In this document: piece by piece, positions 29,442 to 36,336 of the stretch | How positions within the stretch are numbered: the stretch's first letter is position 1 | Layout: every line of letters starts with the position of its first letter | DNA from: a virus | Direction: 5' to 3' (one strand) | IMG/VR virus record: IMGVR_UViG_3300036846_000276 | Coordinates: 1-37,622 of that record | Length of the DNA: 37,622 nucleotides | Made by a program: the position numbers and the translations under genes | The notes under the pieces: model-generated | The model's input: the letters and a program-made list of their open reading frames with translations, nothing else | Told to the model about the DNA's origin: nothing | Database searches by the model: none

Positions 29442-30682
29442 GGCCATTCGAGATCTCCCTGGATTGACTGTGGTTCAGGCGGCTCGGTATCCGCCTGCGT
29501 CCATTCGTTCAGCCCCCACAGCACGGCGTTCGATCGCGCGCCGAGCGCCTTGACTGCAGGCCCGGTCAGCGAGCAGAAGAGATGACTGCCGTTCTGGAGA
29601 GCCTTGGTGACGTCGACACGACGCGCCTCAAGCGCCTTGGCGATCTCGGTCCCGGTCGCCCAGCCTCGGCCCTTGCGTCCTGCGCCCGTCGCCTTGAGCA
29701 TGGCGAGGTGTTCGTAGATCACGGGCTCGAGGATCGATAGGTCGCCTTCTTCGGCGATCGCTTCATAGCTGGCGGTGTTCCAGATACGGCCGAGAATGAT
29801 CGGGTTGGGCTGCTGTTTCTTGGCCCAACGAAGCTTCGGCCACGCGAGTCTTGCCTGATCTCCTGAGCGTCCGCTGGCGAGGGTGATGAGCGTGTCGAGG
29901 TGCCCGCCCCATGCGCCGCTGATCCGTGCGAGTTCGTCTTCGGTGCGCTCGACTCGTTCCCGGAAGTGGTGAAGGAAGAGAAAGGCTCGCGTAGTGCCAA
30001 GCCCTAGTGGCCTGAGGCTGGCGACGAACTTTCGGGTGTCGTCAGGGGATCCGACGCCGGCTGGCCCGAGTGTGGATAGAGGATCACCAATCACGAGGTC
30101 GATCCTCTGTTCGTCCAGCTCAGCGCGGGCCTTAGCGTGGGCATCCTGGTCGCTGAACGAGAACGCGCCCCAGCGCCAAGTCTGGACGACGATGCATCCT
30201 CCGTCATCGGCACTCGAGCCGATCGTGCCATCGAATAGTTCCAGCTTGTCCTTGATCTTGGCCCGGAACATCTCCTGCGGCCCCTCGTTCTCAATCAGAG
30301 CGATCCTGAGTGGCCGTGGGACGTCGAGTGGCGTCGGCGCCTTGGTATTGTCGGGGTCTATGGGTGGGTAGGCGCGTCCTGTGGCGAGGTGGCAGGCGAG
30401 GTCGACAATCCAAGTCGTCTTGCCACATCCAGGTCGACCGGCGAGGATACAAAGCCCTCCCGCTGGGATTGCCATGATGTCCGGATTTCCCCAGAGCGGC
30501 AGGGGAACCTCCACCTGTTGATCGGCGAAGTCTTGTGCGTCGAGGAAGACCGGAGTGGCGTCGTGTTCAGGCTCGGCACCGTTATGTCCGTTCAGGATCG
30601 ATGCTGCCTCCATCAAGTCGGCGGCGGTATACATCTCCTCGAACTGAATGTCGTCGAACTGGATGTCGTCAGCTGCCATCAT
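29438..30682 (-). CDS. RecA-fold ATPase (DnaB/RepA-like helicase-related)
   Basis: A 414-residue protein. AGRPGCGKTT (about 81-90) is Walker A; LVIGDPLSTLG holds Walker B. IENEGPQEMFRAKIK and FLFLHHFRE follow in the order of RepA/AAA_25 ATPases. The C-terminal 120 residues look like a winged helix (TEIAKALEARRVDVTKALQN). It probably unwinds or loads helicase at the phage origin; the iteron region lies just downstream. The N-terminus has a tiny repeat (DDIQFDDIQF). Start ATG at 30682 or the adjacent ATG at 30679. Confidence 0.8.
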   Translation of the reverse strand: MMAADDIQFDDIQFEEMYTAADLMEAASILNGHNGAEPEHDATPVFLDAQDFADQQVEVPLPLWGNPDIMAIPAGGLCILAGRPGCGKTTWIVDLACHLATGRAYPPIDPDNTKAPTPLDVPRPLRIALIENEGPQEMFRAKIKDKLELFDGTIGSSADDGGCIVVQTWRWGAFSFSDQDAHAKARAELDEQRIDLVIGDPLSTLGPAGVGSPDDTRKFVASLRPLGLGTTRAFLFLHHFRERVERTEDELARISGAWGGHLDTLITLASGRSGDQARLAWPKLRWAKKQQPNPIILGRIWNTASYEAIAEEGDLSILEPVIYEHLAMLKATGAGRKGRGWATGTEIAKALEARRVDVTKALQNGSHLFCSLTGPAVKALGARSNAVLWGLNEWTQADTEPPEPQSIQGDLEWP

Positions 30683-30947
30683 GGATCCTGTGTTGGTAGG
30701 AGATGAGGCGACTGTTGAGCCGCGAGGCGGGCACTGGACGACCCTTGCACAACGCGACGAAGGTGTCTACGTCGGTGGCCGCGTAGCCTGCGGCTTTGAG
30801 CCTACGCAGCTCGCGTAGTTCGCGTCTGGTGAGCGGGTAGTGCTTGTCGACGAATCCGTGTGGCAACTTGCCCAGCGCCTCGAGACTGACGGCGCGCTCT
30901 CGTCCTTCCCGCTCGGCCTCGTCGAAGAGGTCTTCGATCGCGCTCAC
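30669..30947 (-). CDS. Hypothetical protein, 92 aa
   Basis: GTG at 30947 overlaps the resolvase stop (GTGA). MSAIEDLFDEAEREGRERAV begins a charged helical protein with YPLTRRELRELRRLKAAGYA. It overlaps the ATPase start by 14 bases. It may be a replication accessory by position only. Confidence 0.55.
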   Translation of the reverse strand: MSAIEDLFDEAEREGRERAVSLEALGKLPHGFVDKHYPLTRRELRELRRLKAAGYAATDVDTFVALCKGRPVPASRLNSRLISYQHRIHDGS

Positions 30948-31300
30948 TCCGGCGTCTCGGCGGGCTTCAGGTCGAGCGCTTCGCGGATCAGCGCGTACCA
31001 CATCTCCGGCGTCATCACAACGACGTAGCGCCCACCGCGCCGGCGGCAGAACATTGCGCCATGCGCCGAGGCCGCATTCTCCATCTGCCGCTCGAGGTCG
31101 GGAAGCTTCTGGCGGATGCAGCGGTCGAGGTCCGACCAGGCGGCGACGGAGATCGTGGTGTCGGGCACGCCCGTGATGTCACCGACGTCGTCCTTGCGGC
31201 CTGCGCCGAGCGCGCGACGTGCGGGGACGCCGAGGTTCTCGCGCAGCAGACCCTGCACTTCGAGTTCCGCGCTGTCGCCCTTACGTTTCGACGGGTGCAC
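30944..31300 (-). CDS. Holliday-junction resolvase-like protein, catalytic Lys not seen
   Basis: A 118-residue protein from GTG 31300. SKRKGDSAELEVQGLLREN, then GRKDDVGDITGVPDTTISVA and ending FCRRRGGRYVVVMTPEMWYA. This matches an actinophage resolvase-like PD-(D/E)XK family in the D of GDITGVPD. The expected lysine after the strand is replaced (SVAAW), so it may be inactive or use another residue. Probably processes branched phage DNA. Confidence 0.6.
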   Translation of the reverse strand: MHPSKRKGDSAELEVQGLLRENLGVPARRALGAGRKDDVGDITGVPDTTISVAAWSDLDRCIRQKLPDLERQMENAASAHGAMFCRRRGGRYVVVMTPEMWYALIREALDLKPAETPE

Positions 31301-31301
31301 G

Positions 31302-31646
31302 TCAGCTAGCCGTTCCGCGCCTGAGCGCGTGCCCGATACGCCACGAGTCGGAGCCCTTGAACGGCAGCAGCGACCCGATGCCCATCACGAGTACCGAGTC
31401 GGCGCCGACGAGGTAGAAGCCGTGCGACCAGAGCCAGCAGCCGAGCAGGATGGATGCCGCGGGCCCGGCAAGCGCGATCAAGGTGACGTGGCGCACTCCG
31501 ATCGGATGGGCGCGTACGAGCGGGTACGGGAACGGCCGTAGGCGGAGCCGCATGGTGGCCGGGTAGCCGAGCGCGCGAGCTGCCAGGTAGTGGCCTCCCT
31601 CGTGCGCGACGATCGCCGCCACGACTGCGAGCGCGAAGGTGATCAT
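31302..31646 (-). CDS. Minimal site-2 (M50) metalloprotease
   Basis: A 114-residue membrane protein. AIVAHEGGHYLAARALGY has the HExxH zinc-binding motif (HEGGH, 15-19) inside the first helix, and LLPFKGSDSWRIGHALRRG carries a possible third ligand Asp at 100, where M50 proteins have a D in their LDG-type motif. VTLIALAGPAASILLGCWLW adds a membrane helix. At about half the usual size this is a bare catalytic core. ATG at 31646 overlaps the stop of the beta-helix gene (ATGA). It would cut membrane proteins of the host or phage. Confidence 0.7.
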   Translation of the reverse strand: MITFALAVVAAIVAHEGGHYLAARALGYPATMRLRLRPFPYPLVRAHPIGVRHVTLIALAGPAASILLGCWLWSHGFYLVGADSVLVMGIGSLLPFKGSDSWRIGHALRRGTAS

Positions 31647-32719
31647 GAGACGTTCGCGGTGTAGGCGATGCCGGGTGCCGTGCCCCAGGGCGAGCCGAGC
31701 TTCTGGTTCGGGTTCTGGCAGCAGCCGACAGCATGGCCCGCGTCGATCTTGATGCCTGCGAACGTGCCCGACCCGGCCATGACGGCTTTGCCGTGGAGGT
31801 TCTTCGCGCCGATCCAGAGCACGTCGAGCGAACCGACGTAGTCCCAGAGGTTGAGCGCGTTGCCTGCGGTCTGCGTCTTCGCGTCCTGCAGGAGGTTCAT
31901 CGCGTCCAGCCACAGCTTGTTTCCGTACGGCGTCAGCTTCGCGTCGCTGTCTCCGATCTCGAGCAGTGAGCCGCCCAGCGCGGATCCGGTCGTTGACAGT
32001 ACGACCGTGTTGTTGCGGAAGACGTAGCCGGCGTTCGCGTCCGAGGTCAGCATCCCATGTAGTCCGGTTCCCTTCTCGGGGTGGTTGTCTAGGTCGGGGA
32101 CGAGCGACCAGTCTGCGACCGTGCCGCGCATGAAGTTGCCGTCGAAGTGCGCGGTCGTCGGCATCGCAGCTGTTGCGTGGGTGCCGCACTTGGCGACGTT
32201 GAAGCCGTCGTAGACGCCGCCGCTGCCGCCGCTCCAGAGGATGCCGGGACCGTCGAGCGGGTTGGTGATCTCACAGGCGGGGTCGAAGAGGAAGCGGAGG
32301 CGGTCGATGTGCTTGAACCAGATCGCCGGCAGGTACTTGCCTGCGCCACCCTGGAACTTGCAGGCCGCATCGAACGTGACTTCGGCAGCGCCGGACAGCG
32401 ACTTGCTGATCGTCGCCTCGGGCGGTCCGACTACTCCTTGGCACGGCAGCCTGTCTCCGGGGGCGAGCGTCGCCAGGGCCTTCTGCACGTCGGCCCAGGT
32501 CTTGGCGATGGTCAGCACCCTGGTCGGCGTGAATGACGGTAGCTTCGGTTGCGGCGGGGCTAGTACTGCGGGCGCGTAGCCCTCGGCCTCAGCGAGAGAC
32601 ATGGCTGCGTCCTCGAGCCGCGTCGGGTCGGCCGCAGTCTTGACCGCGGGCGCAACGAGTCCCCGCTCGAGCGCGAGCTCCTCGGCGGCGCTGATGAGGC
32701 CAGTCTGTGCGGTCGTCAT
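31643..32719 (-). CDS. Beta-helix (pectate lyase-like) protein
   Basis: A 358-residue protein. After a helical, Ala-rich N-terminus (MTTAQTGLISAAEELALERG), residues about 85-358 show repeated short strands and turns: LWSGGSGGVYDGFNVAKCG, MRGTVADWSLVPDLDNHPEK, YVFRNNTVVLSTTGSALGGS and LWIGAKNLHGKAVMAGSGTF. This pattern is that of a right-handed beta-helix. No signal peptide or clear catalytic pair was seen. RBS GAGGGGAG lies before ATG 32719. It could be a polysaccharide-binding protein, and it is coupled to the site-2 protease. Confidence 0.6.
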   Translation of the reverse strand: MTTAQTGLISAAEELALERGLVAPAVKTAADPTRLEDAAMSLAEAEGYAPAVLAPPQPKLPSFTPTRVLTIAKTWADVQKALATLAPGDRLPCQGVVGPPEATISKSLSGAAEVTFDAACKFQGGAGKYLPAIWFKHIDRLRFLFDPACEITNPLDGPGILWSGGSGGVYDGFNVAKCGTHATAAMPTTAHFDGNFMRGTVADWSLVPDLDNHPEKGTGLHGMLTSDANAGYVFRNNTVVLSTTGSALGGSLLEIGDSDAKLTPYGNKLWLDAMNLLQDAKTQTAGNALNLWDYVGSLDVLWIGAKNLHGKAVMAGSGTFAGIKIDAGHAVGCCQNPNQKLGSPWGTAPGIAYTANVS

Positions 32720-32738
32720 GTTCTCCCCTCAACAGGCA

Positions 32739-32819
32739 TCAGTTGTTCTTCCAGAACAGTCGGGTGATGAGCCACACGACTAGGTAGCGGAAGCCGCGCC
32801 GAGGACTGCTACTTGCCAT
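32739..32819 (-). CDS. Mini protein, 26 aa
   Basis: ATG at 32819 lies inside the end of the zinc-ribbon gene. MASSSPRRGFRYLVVWLITR, then LFWKNN, is a short membrane helix with a basic N-terminus. Translation by coupling is plausible. Confidence 0.4.
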   Translation of the reverse strand: MASSSPRRGFRYLVVWLITRLFWKNN

Positions 32820-32961
32820 TCGCCTCGACCTCCGTTCCGCTGCAGTTCGGGCACTGGAACTTGATCGGGAAGTCCCCGCTGGGATGCTCTAGTTCCTTCG
32901 GGTCGGTGCCCTTCCAGCCGCAGTCAGGGCAGAGATAGAGCGTCCCGTCCGCGGCGCTCAT
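32809..32961 (-). CDS. Zinc-ribbon protein, 50 aa
   Basis: ATG at 32961 overlaps the upstream stop (ATGA). YLCPDCGWKGTDPKELEHPS and FKFQCPNCSGTEVEANGK-type ends (CPDC and CPNC) give a canonical two-knuckle zinc ribbon. It is a typical actinophage small protein. Function unknown. Confidence 0.65.
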   Translation of the reverse strand: MSAADGTLYLCPDCGWKGTDPKELEHPSGDFPIKFQCPNCSGTEVEANGK

Positions 32962-33164
32962 GCGGTCACCATCGGCATGACGTTGAGGTAATCGCCGCGC
33001 TGCACCCAGACCACATCGCCGCGCTCGCGGTACTTCTCTGCCGCCTTGTCGCGTCGAGCCGCAGTCTTGTACGAGTGCCACGAGATGTAACGCCTGTCGT
33101 TCTTGACGTACAAGCGGCGCAGCCAGAACTCCGGCACCATCGCGTCACCGTCTACTTGGCCCAC
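32958..33164 (-). CDS. Hypothetical protein, 68 aa, with start motif
   Basis: GTG at 33164. MGQVDGDAMVPEFWLRRLYV, then KNDRRYISWHSYKTAARRDK. The GGTGACGCG codons (GDA) are the motif variant. The first 6 codons and the upstream sequence recur at the right contig end fused to another gene. Basic, globular, no family. Confidence 0.6.
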   Translation of the reverse strand: MGQVDGDAMVPEFWLRRLYVKNDRRYISWHSYKTAARRDKAAEKYRERGDVVWVQRGDYLNVMPMVTA

Positions 33165-33251
33165 GATGAACCGTCCTCTCGCTTGAGCGTGTTCGGTCCC
33201 CAGCCATAGGGGCGGACGAGGACCGCTTTCGGATCGGGCTTGCGCCGACGC
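33142..33251. repeat. Segment duplicated at the right contig end (source copy)
   Basis: Bases 33142-33251 recur exactly at 37513-37622. The source is the 5' end of the gene at 32958-33164 plus the end of the overlapping upstream gene. The boundary is in the TGACGC motif. Confidence 0.9.
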
Positions 33252-33382
33252 CCTGCACGCTTCGTCAGCGCCACGTCGTGGACGACGGCCCCGTGAAGCA
33301 CGAGCCAGCGGAACGCGAGCAGCGAGACGATGGGGACGTTCGCCCACCACAGCCGCCAGCGCCGTAAACGAGCGTCAGCCAC
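33152..33382 (-). CDS. Small basic membrane protein, 76 aa, with start motif
   Basis: GTG at 33382 begins MADARLRRWRLWWANVPIVS; the first codons, GTGGCTGACGCTCG, are the motif. LLAFRWLVLHGAVV gives one membrane helix, and the rest is basic (KRAGRRRKPDPKAVLV). It overlaps the Ala-rich gene's stop by 8 bases and the next gene's start by 13. Unknown function. Confidence 0.6.
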   Translation of the reverse strand: MADARLRRWRLWWANVPIVSLLAFRWLVLHGAVVHDVALTKRAGRRRKPDPKAVLVRPYGWGPNTLKREDGSSWAK

Positions 33383-34175
33383 GGTTGCTGACCTCGATCA
33401 TTCGGTCGAGCAGCAGCAACGCTGACTGCTGCAAGCCCTTGACCGTAGGCGCGAGAGCGGCCCTGGCTGCGGCCCTGGCTGCGTCCCTGGCTGCGTCCCT
33501 GGCTGCGGCCCAGGCTGCGGCCCAGGCTGCGTCCCAGGCTGCGGCCCTGGCTGCGGCCCCGGCTGCGGCCCCGGCTGCGTCCCAGGCTGCGTCCCAGGCT
33601 GCGTCCCTGGCTGCGTCCCAGGCTGCGGCCCAGGCTGCGGCCCAGGCTGCGGCCCCGGCTGCGGCCCAGGCTGCGTCCCCGGCTGCGTCCCCGGCTGCGG
33701 CCCAGGCTGCGGCCCCGGCTGCGGCCGAATCCTTCCTGGCGGTCGCCAGCGTCGGCTGCGCCTTCTTCGCGCTCGCGCTCGACAAGATCGGAGCAAGCCC
33801 TTCAAGCGCCTCGGCCTGCTCGGTCAGCCCGGCGAGACGCATGAACGCCGGGCCGCACTCGCGGGCGAGCCAGTCGGTCAGCATCCAGGCGCGCTTCTCC
33901 TCGTCCCGTTTGCCGGTGTTGGTGCCGACGACCCGGACAATGTACGGCTTCAACATCTGCCTGTCCGCGTCCGGGAGCGAGTCATTCCACGACCGCAAGA
34001 ACGAGCCTAGGACCAGGCTCGCGCACTCTGGATGGTCGCTGAACGTCTCGCCTGCAACGTAGGCGACGGCCTCCATGACGCACGCCTCCACGAGGCCGTT
34101 ATTCGGTGCGCTGTGCGCTCCGGCGCTAAGTTCCAGCGCCTCGATGTACGGGAGGCGTTCCTCCAAGATCGTCAC
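33375..34175 (-). CDS. Alanine-rich tandem-repeat protein
   Basis: A 266-residue protein; GTG at 34175 follows GAGGAG. The N-terminal 145 residues are a globular helical domain (MTILEERLPYIEALELSAGA, YIVRVVGTNTGKRDEEKRAW, CGPAFMRLAGLTEQAEALEG) of a phage-associated family with no known function. Then come about 21 units of four residues, A-A-(W/R/G)-(A/D), spanning about 90 residues, and a short C-terminal helix (LQQSALLLLDRMIEVSN). The repeat should make a long helix with bulky residues every fourth position. The N-terminal domain may be a conserved partner with the repeat as a variable rod. Confidence 0.75.
   Translation of the reverse strand: MTILEERLPYIEALELSAGAHSAPNNGLVEACVMEAVAYVAGETFSDHPECASLVLGSFLRSWNDSLPDADRQMLKPYIVRVVGTNTGKRDEEKRAWMLTDWLARECGPAFMRLAGLTEQAEALEGLAPILSSASAKKAQPTLATARKDSAAAGAAAWAAAGDAAGDAAWAAAGAAAWAAAWAAAWDAARDAAWDAAWDAAGAAAGAAARAAAWDAAWAAAWAAARDAARDAARAAARAALAPTVKGLQQSALLLLDRMIEVSNRG
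33469..33720. repeat. Tandem 12-bp repeat, 21 units
   Basis: Plus-strand units GCG(G/T)CCC(T/A/C)GGCT repeat without interruption from 33469 to 33720. Only two positions vary. On the coding strand they give A-A-X-Z with X = Trp, Arg or Gly (TGG, AGG, GGG) and Z = Ala or Asp (GCC, GAC). Every observed difference changes the amino acid. Confidence 0.92.
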
Positions 34176-34187
34176 TTCGTGCTCCTC

Positions 34188-34412
34188 TCAAATAGGTAAG
34201 CGCCACTCGACATGGTGGTCTCCAAGCGACACGAAGATGTAGGCGACCTCGCCGGATTCGCCCGTCGAGCGTTCGATTGCCGCGCGTGCTTCCTCGGCCC
34301 TCTCGCGCGTGACGATGGGTTCGTCGTTCCAGTAGGTGACGACGCCGAGACCGAGCTTCACGCCCCACACCGGCTTCTCCGAGAGGGTCGCGTCATGGCC
34401 TTCGGCTCTCAC
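34188..34412 (-). CDS. Hypothetical protein, 74 aa
   Basis: GTG at 34412 overlaps the upstream stop (GTGA). MRAEGHDATLSEKPVWGVKL, GLGVVTYWNDEPIVTRERAE and EARAAIERSTGESGEVAYIF suggest an alpha/beta protein. HDATL near the start is an approximate form of the motif. No family recognised. Confidence 0.5.
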   Translation of the reverse strand: MRAEGHDATLSEKPVWGVKLGLGVVTYWNDEPIVTRERAEEARAAIERSTGESGEVAYIFVSLGDHHVEWRLPI

Positions 34413-34639
34413 AAGGGCCACCACCAGGACTCGCCGGTCGCGTCTTTACCGCAGAGCGTGTGGTCGCCGTAGCCCGCCACAATGTGCGCGATTCCCGACG
34501 GACTCAGCACGCCGTCGCCGTAGACCTCGGGTGCGCTGCGACAGACCTTGCAATCGCGCACCACTTCGCGTGTCTCGCCGGACTCGATGAAGGTCGCCGT
34601 GCGGAAGCCGACGATCTCCGAAACAGGAGCGTCAGACAA
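34409..34639 (-). CDS. Conserved small Cys-containing protein (paralogue of 1011-1244)
   Basis: A 76-residue protein. TTG at 34639 follows AGGAGG by 8 bases and opens MSDAPVSEIVGFRTATFIES. It then shares YGDGVLSPSGIAHIVA and GESWWWP with the copy at 1011-1244 and has CKVC. The duplicates flank the circular junction by about 4 kb. Both begin with the start motif. Confidence 0.65.
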   Translation of the reverse strand: MSDAPVSEIVGFRTATFIESGETREVVRDCKVCRSAPEVYGDGVLSPSGIAHIVAGYGDHTLCGKDATGESWWWPL

Positions 34640-34964
34640 AGTGCGGCCCTCCTGTGAGGACGACGCGGGCGTAGTCACGCGCCGCAAACCACTCCTCGGG
34701 GTTGAGTAGCGGATCGCCCTGGCGGTAACGCTCGGCAACGTCGAGGACGCCGGACAGCGCGACCTGTAGACGTTCGATCTCGTCCAGGGCGAACTGATAG
34801 GCGGAAGCCTTGCCGCCCCACTCGGCGTACTCGCGCAGGCGCTTCATCTCGGCAGAAGCGTCAGGATCGACCGGAACGCTCGGCAAGTCACCGCGTAGCC
34901 GAGGCTCAGGCACCCCATCCCTGCCATGCGGAGCGTCACTGACATAGCGGTTAGCGTCATTCAT
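34632..34964 (-). CDS. Hypothetical protein, 110 aa, with two start-motif copies
   Basis: ATG at 34964 starts MNDANRYVSDAPHGRDG, so the motif occurs twice in the first 12 codons (gcgtca at 34954-34959 and 34933-34938). A third, weaker copy is inside (DPDASAEM). The rest is helical (MKRLREYAEWGGKASAYQFA). Unknown function. Confidence 0.6.
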   Translation of the reverse strand: MNDANRYVSDAPHGRDGVPEPRLRGDLPSVPVDPDASAEMKRLREYAEWGGKASAYQFALDEIERLQVALSGVLDVAERYRQGDPLLNPEEWFAARDYARVVLTGGPHFV

Positions 34965-35112
34965 GCGGGATCTCCTTGAAGCGGCGTCCGAAGTCGAAGA
35001 ACAGGTAGAAGCGGCCGAGCTTCAACAGCACCGAACGACCCGCTGAGGACGACCACCGGCTGTCGCCGTAGCGCTTCGAAACAACGCCGTAAGCGGCATC
35101 GGGCGCTTTCAT
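34957..35112 (-). CDS. Hypothetical protein, 51 aa
   Basis: ATG at 35112 overlaps the methyltransferase stop (ATGA). MKAPDAAYGVVSKRYGDSRW carries a close variant of the motif (GATGCCGCTTACGG). RFYLFFDFGRRF suggests a small aromatic beta protein. Its stop overlaps the next start by 8 bases. Confidence 0.55.
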   Translation of the reverse strand: MKAPDAAYGVVSKRYGDSRWSSSAGRSVLLKLGRFYLFFDFGRRFKEIPHE

Positions 35113-36185
35113 GCGACCTCCTCAGCGAGAAGCGACTGTTGGGCGAGCCTGCGAGCACACAGCTCGGCGTACTCGCGGTTCAGTTCGACGCCGATCGAGC
35201 GGCGCCCGAGGTCCCGTGCAACCTTCGCCGTCGTGCCGCTGCCCATGAACGGATCGAGTACCGTGCCGCCCTCGGGGCAGCCAGCGAGGATGCACGGCTC
35301 GACGAGTTCCTGCGGGAATGTGGCGAAGTGCGCGTCTGGGTAGGGCTTGGTGGCGATCGTCCAGACGCTCCGCTTGTTCGCGCCGAAGAGACGCTGCTCT
35401 TCGCGGCTCATCTGGTCCCAGCGGTCGTTAAAGCCATCGTGGCGACGCCCGTGCCCGCGCTGCTTGTCGCCGCGTACACACGGGCCTGCGCCGAGCCCAA
35501 CACCCTTGCCGGTCTTCGTCGCGCCGTTGTGCTGGCCCGGCGCCCGACGTCGTGCAAGATCAGCTAGCGTCGAATCCGAGAGCGGCTCGCGGATCGCAGC
35601 TGCGTTGTAGGAATACCGAGCGCTCGCCGACAGCAGGAAGACGTACTCGTGCGCCCGCGTGGGCCGGTCCGTCACGCTCTCTGGCATCGGGTTTGGCTTC
35701 GACCAGATGATGTCGCTGCGGAGGAACCACCCGTCGGCCTGCAGCGCGAACGCGACGCGCCACGGAATCCCCACTAGGTTCTTCTCGGGGATGCCAGCGC
35801 GGGCGGTCCCGGTCAGGCTGTTTGCGCGCTGCGCTCGCACGCCCGACGGCGTGAGCGTGCTCTTCTTCTCGTCACCGCTTGCGCCCTTGCCGTGCGAGGA
35901 GTAGCTGTCGCCGAGGTTGAGCCAGAGCGTGCCCGCCGGCGTAAGCACACGGCGCACGTCGCGGAACACGTCGACGAGCGACGCCACATATTCGTCCGGC
36001 GAGCACTCGAACCCTAGTTGACCGTCCACGCCGTAGTCGCGCAAGCCCCAGTACGGCGGGCTCGTCACGCAGCAGTCCACGGAGGCACTCGACAGCGCTC
36101 CAAGCACATCGCGCACGTCGCCGAGGTAGAGCGTGAAATCGGGGTCGTCGACGAACGCCGAGAGATAGACGTTCGCGTCAGACAA
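35109..36185 (-). CDS. N4-cytosine/N6-adenine DNA methyltransferase
   Basis: A 358-residue protein; TTG at 36185 opens MSDANVYLSAFVDDPDFTLY with the motif. TSPPYWGLRDYG (about 41-52) is the catalytic (D/S)PPY-type motif, and LDPFMGSGTTAKVARDLGR (about 320-338) the SAM-binding motif. Between them a variable region about 90-290 would form the target-recognition domain. The Ser-Pro-Pro-Tyr form points to m4C, though m6A is not excluded. Probably protects phage DNA from restriction. An upstream in-frame extension to 36290 is rejected because it overlaps the neighbouring gene. Confidence 0.85.
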   Translation of the reverse strand: MSDANVYLSAFVDDPDFTLYLGDVRDVLGALSSASVDCCVTSPPYWGLRDYGVDGQLGFECSPDEYVASLVDVFRDVRRVLTPAGTLWLNLGDSYSSHGKGASGDEKKSTLTPSGVRAQRANSLTGTARAGIPEKNLVGIPWRVAFALQADGWFLRSDIIWSKPNPMPESVTDRPTRAHEYVFLLSASARYSYNAAAIREPLSDSTLADLARRRAPGQHNGATKTGKGVGLGAGPCVRGDKQRGHGRRHDGFNDRWDQMSREEQRLFGANKRSVWTIATKPYPDAHFATFPQELVEPCILAGCPEGGTVLDPFMGSGTTAKVARDLGRRSIGVELNREYAELCARRLAQQSLLAEEVA

Positions 36186-36336
36186 CGGTTCCGTCCTCGC
36201 GGTACAGGTTGATTCGGTGGATGCTGCTGAACTTCTCTGATGCGCCCCACTCGGGATGCTCGTCCGTCCCGAAAGCCTGCTCGTTCGCATCGTCGTCTGA
36301 GTCAGCCTCGAACTCCACTGTCAGCCGATATTTCAT
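36178..36336 (-). CDS. Small acidic protein, 52 aa
   Basis: ATG at 36336 overlaps the Dcm-type stop (ATGA). MKYRLTVEFEADSDDDANEQ contains DDDAN, an approximate start motif, and EHPEWGASEKFSSIHRINLY. The beta-strand-like opening and acidic middle fit a small DNA-mimic or DUF-type protein; no family confirmed. Its stop overlaps the next TTG by 8 bases. Confidence 0.55.
   Translation of the reverse strand: MKYRLTVEFEADSDDDANEQAFGTDEHPEWGASEKFSSIHRINLYREDGTVV

Noticed and set aside
33469-33720. CRISPR array
   Set aside because: The repeats are 12 bp, contiguous without spacers, and inside a coding gene.
33385-34062. Plus-strand ORF through the alanine repeat
   Set aside because: The 12-bp repeat is open on both strands (Ala/Gln/Ser on the plus side). 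Only the minus-strand protein has a globular domain and a good RBS.
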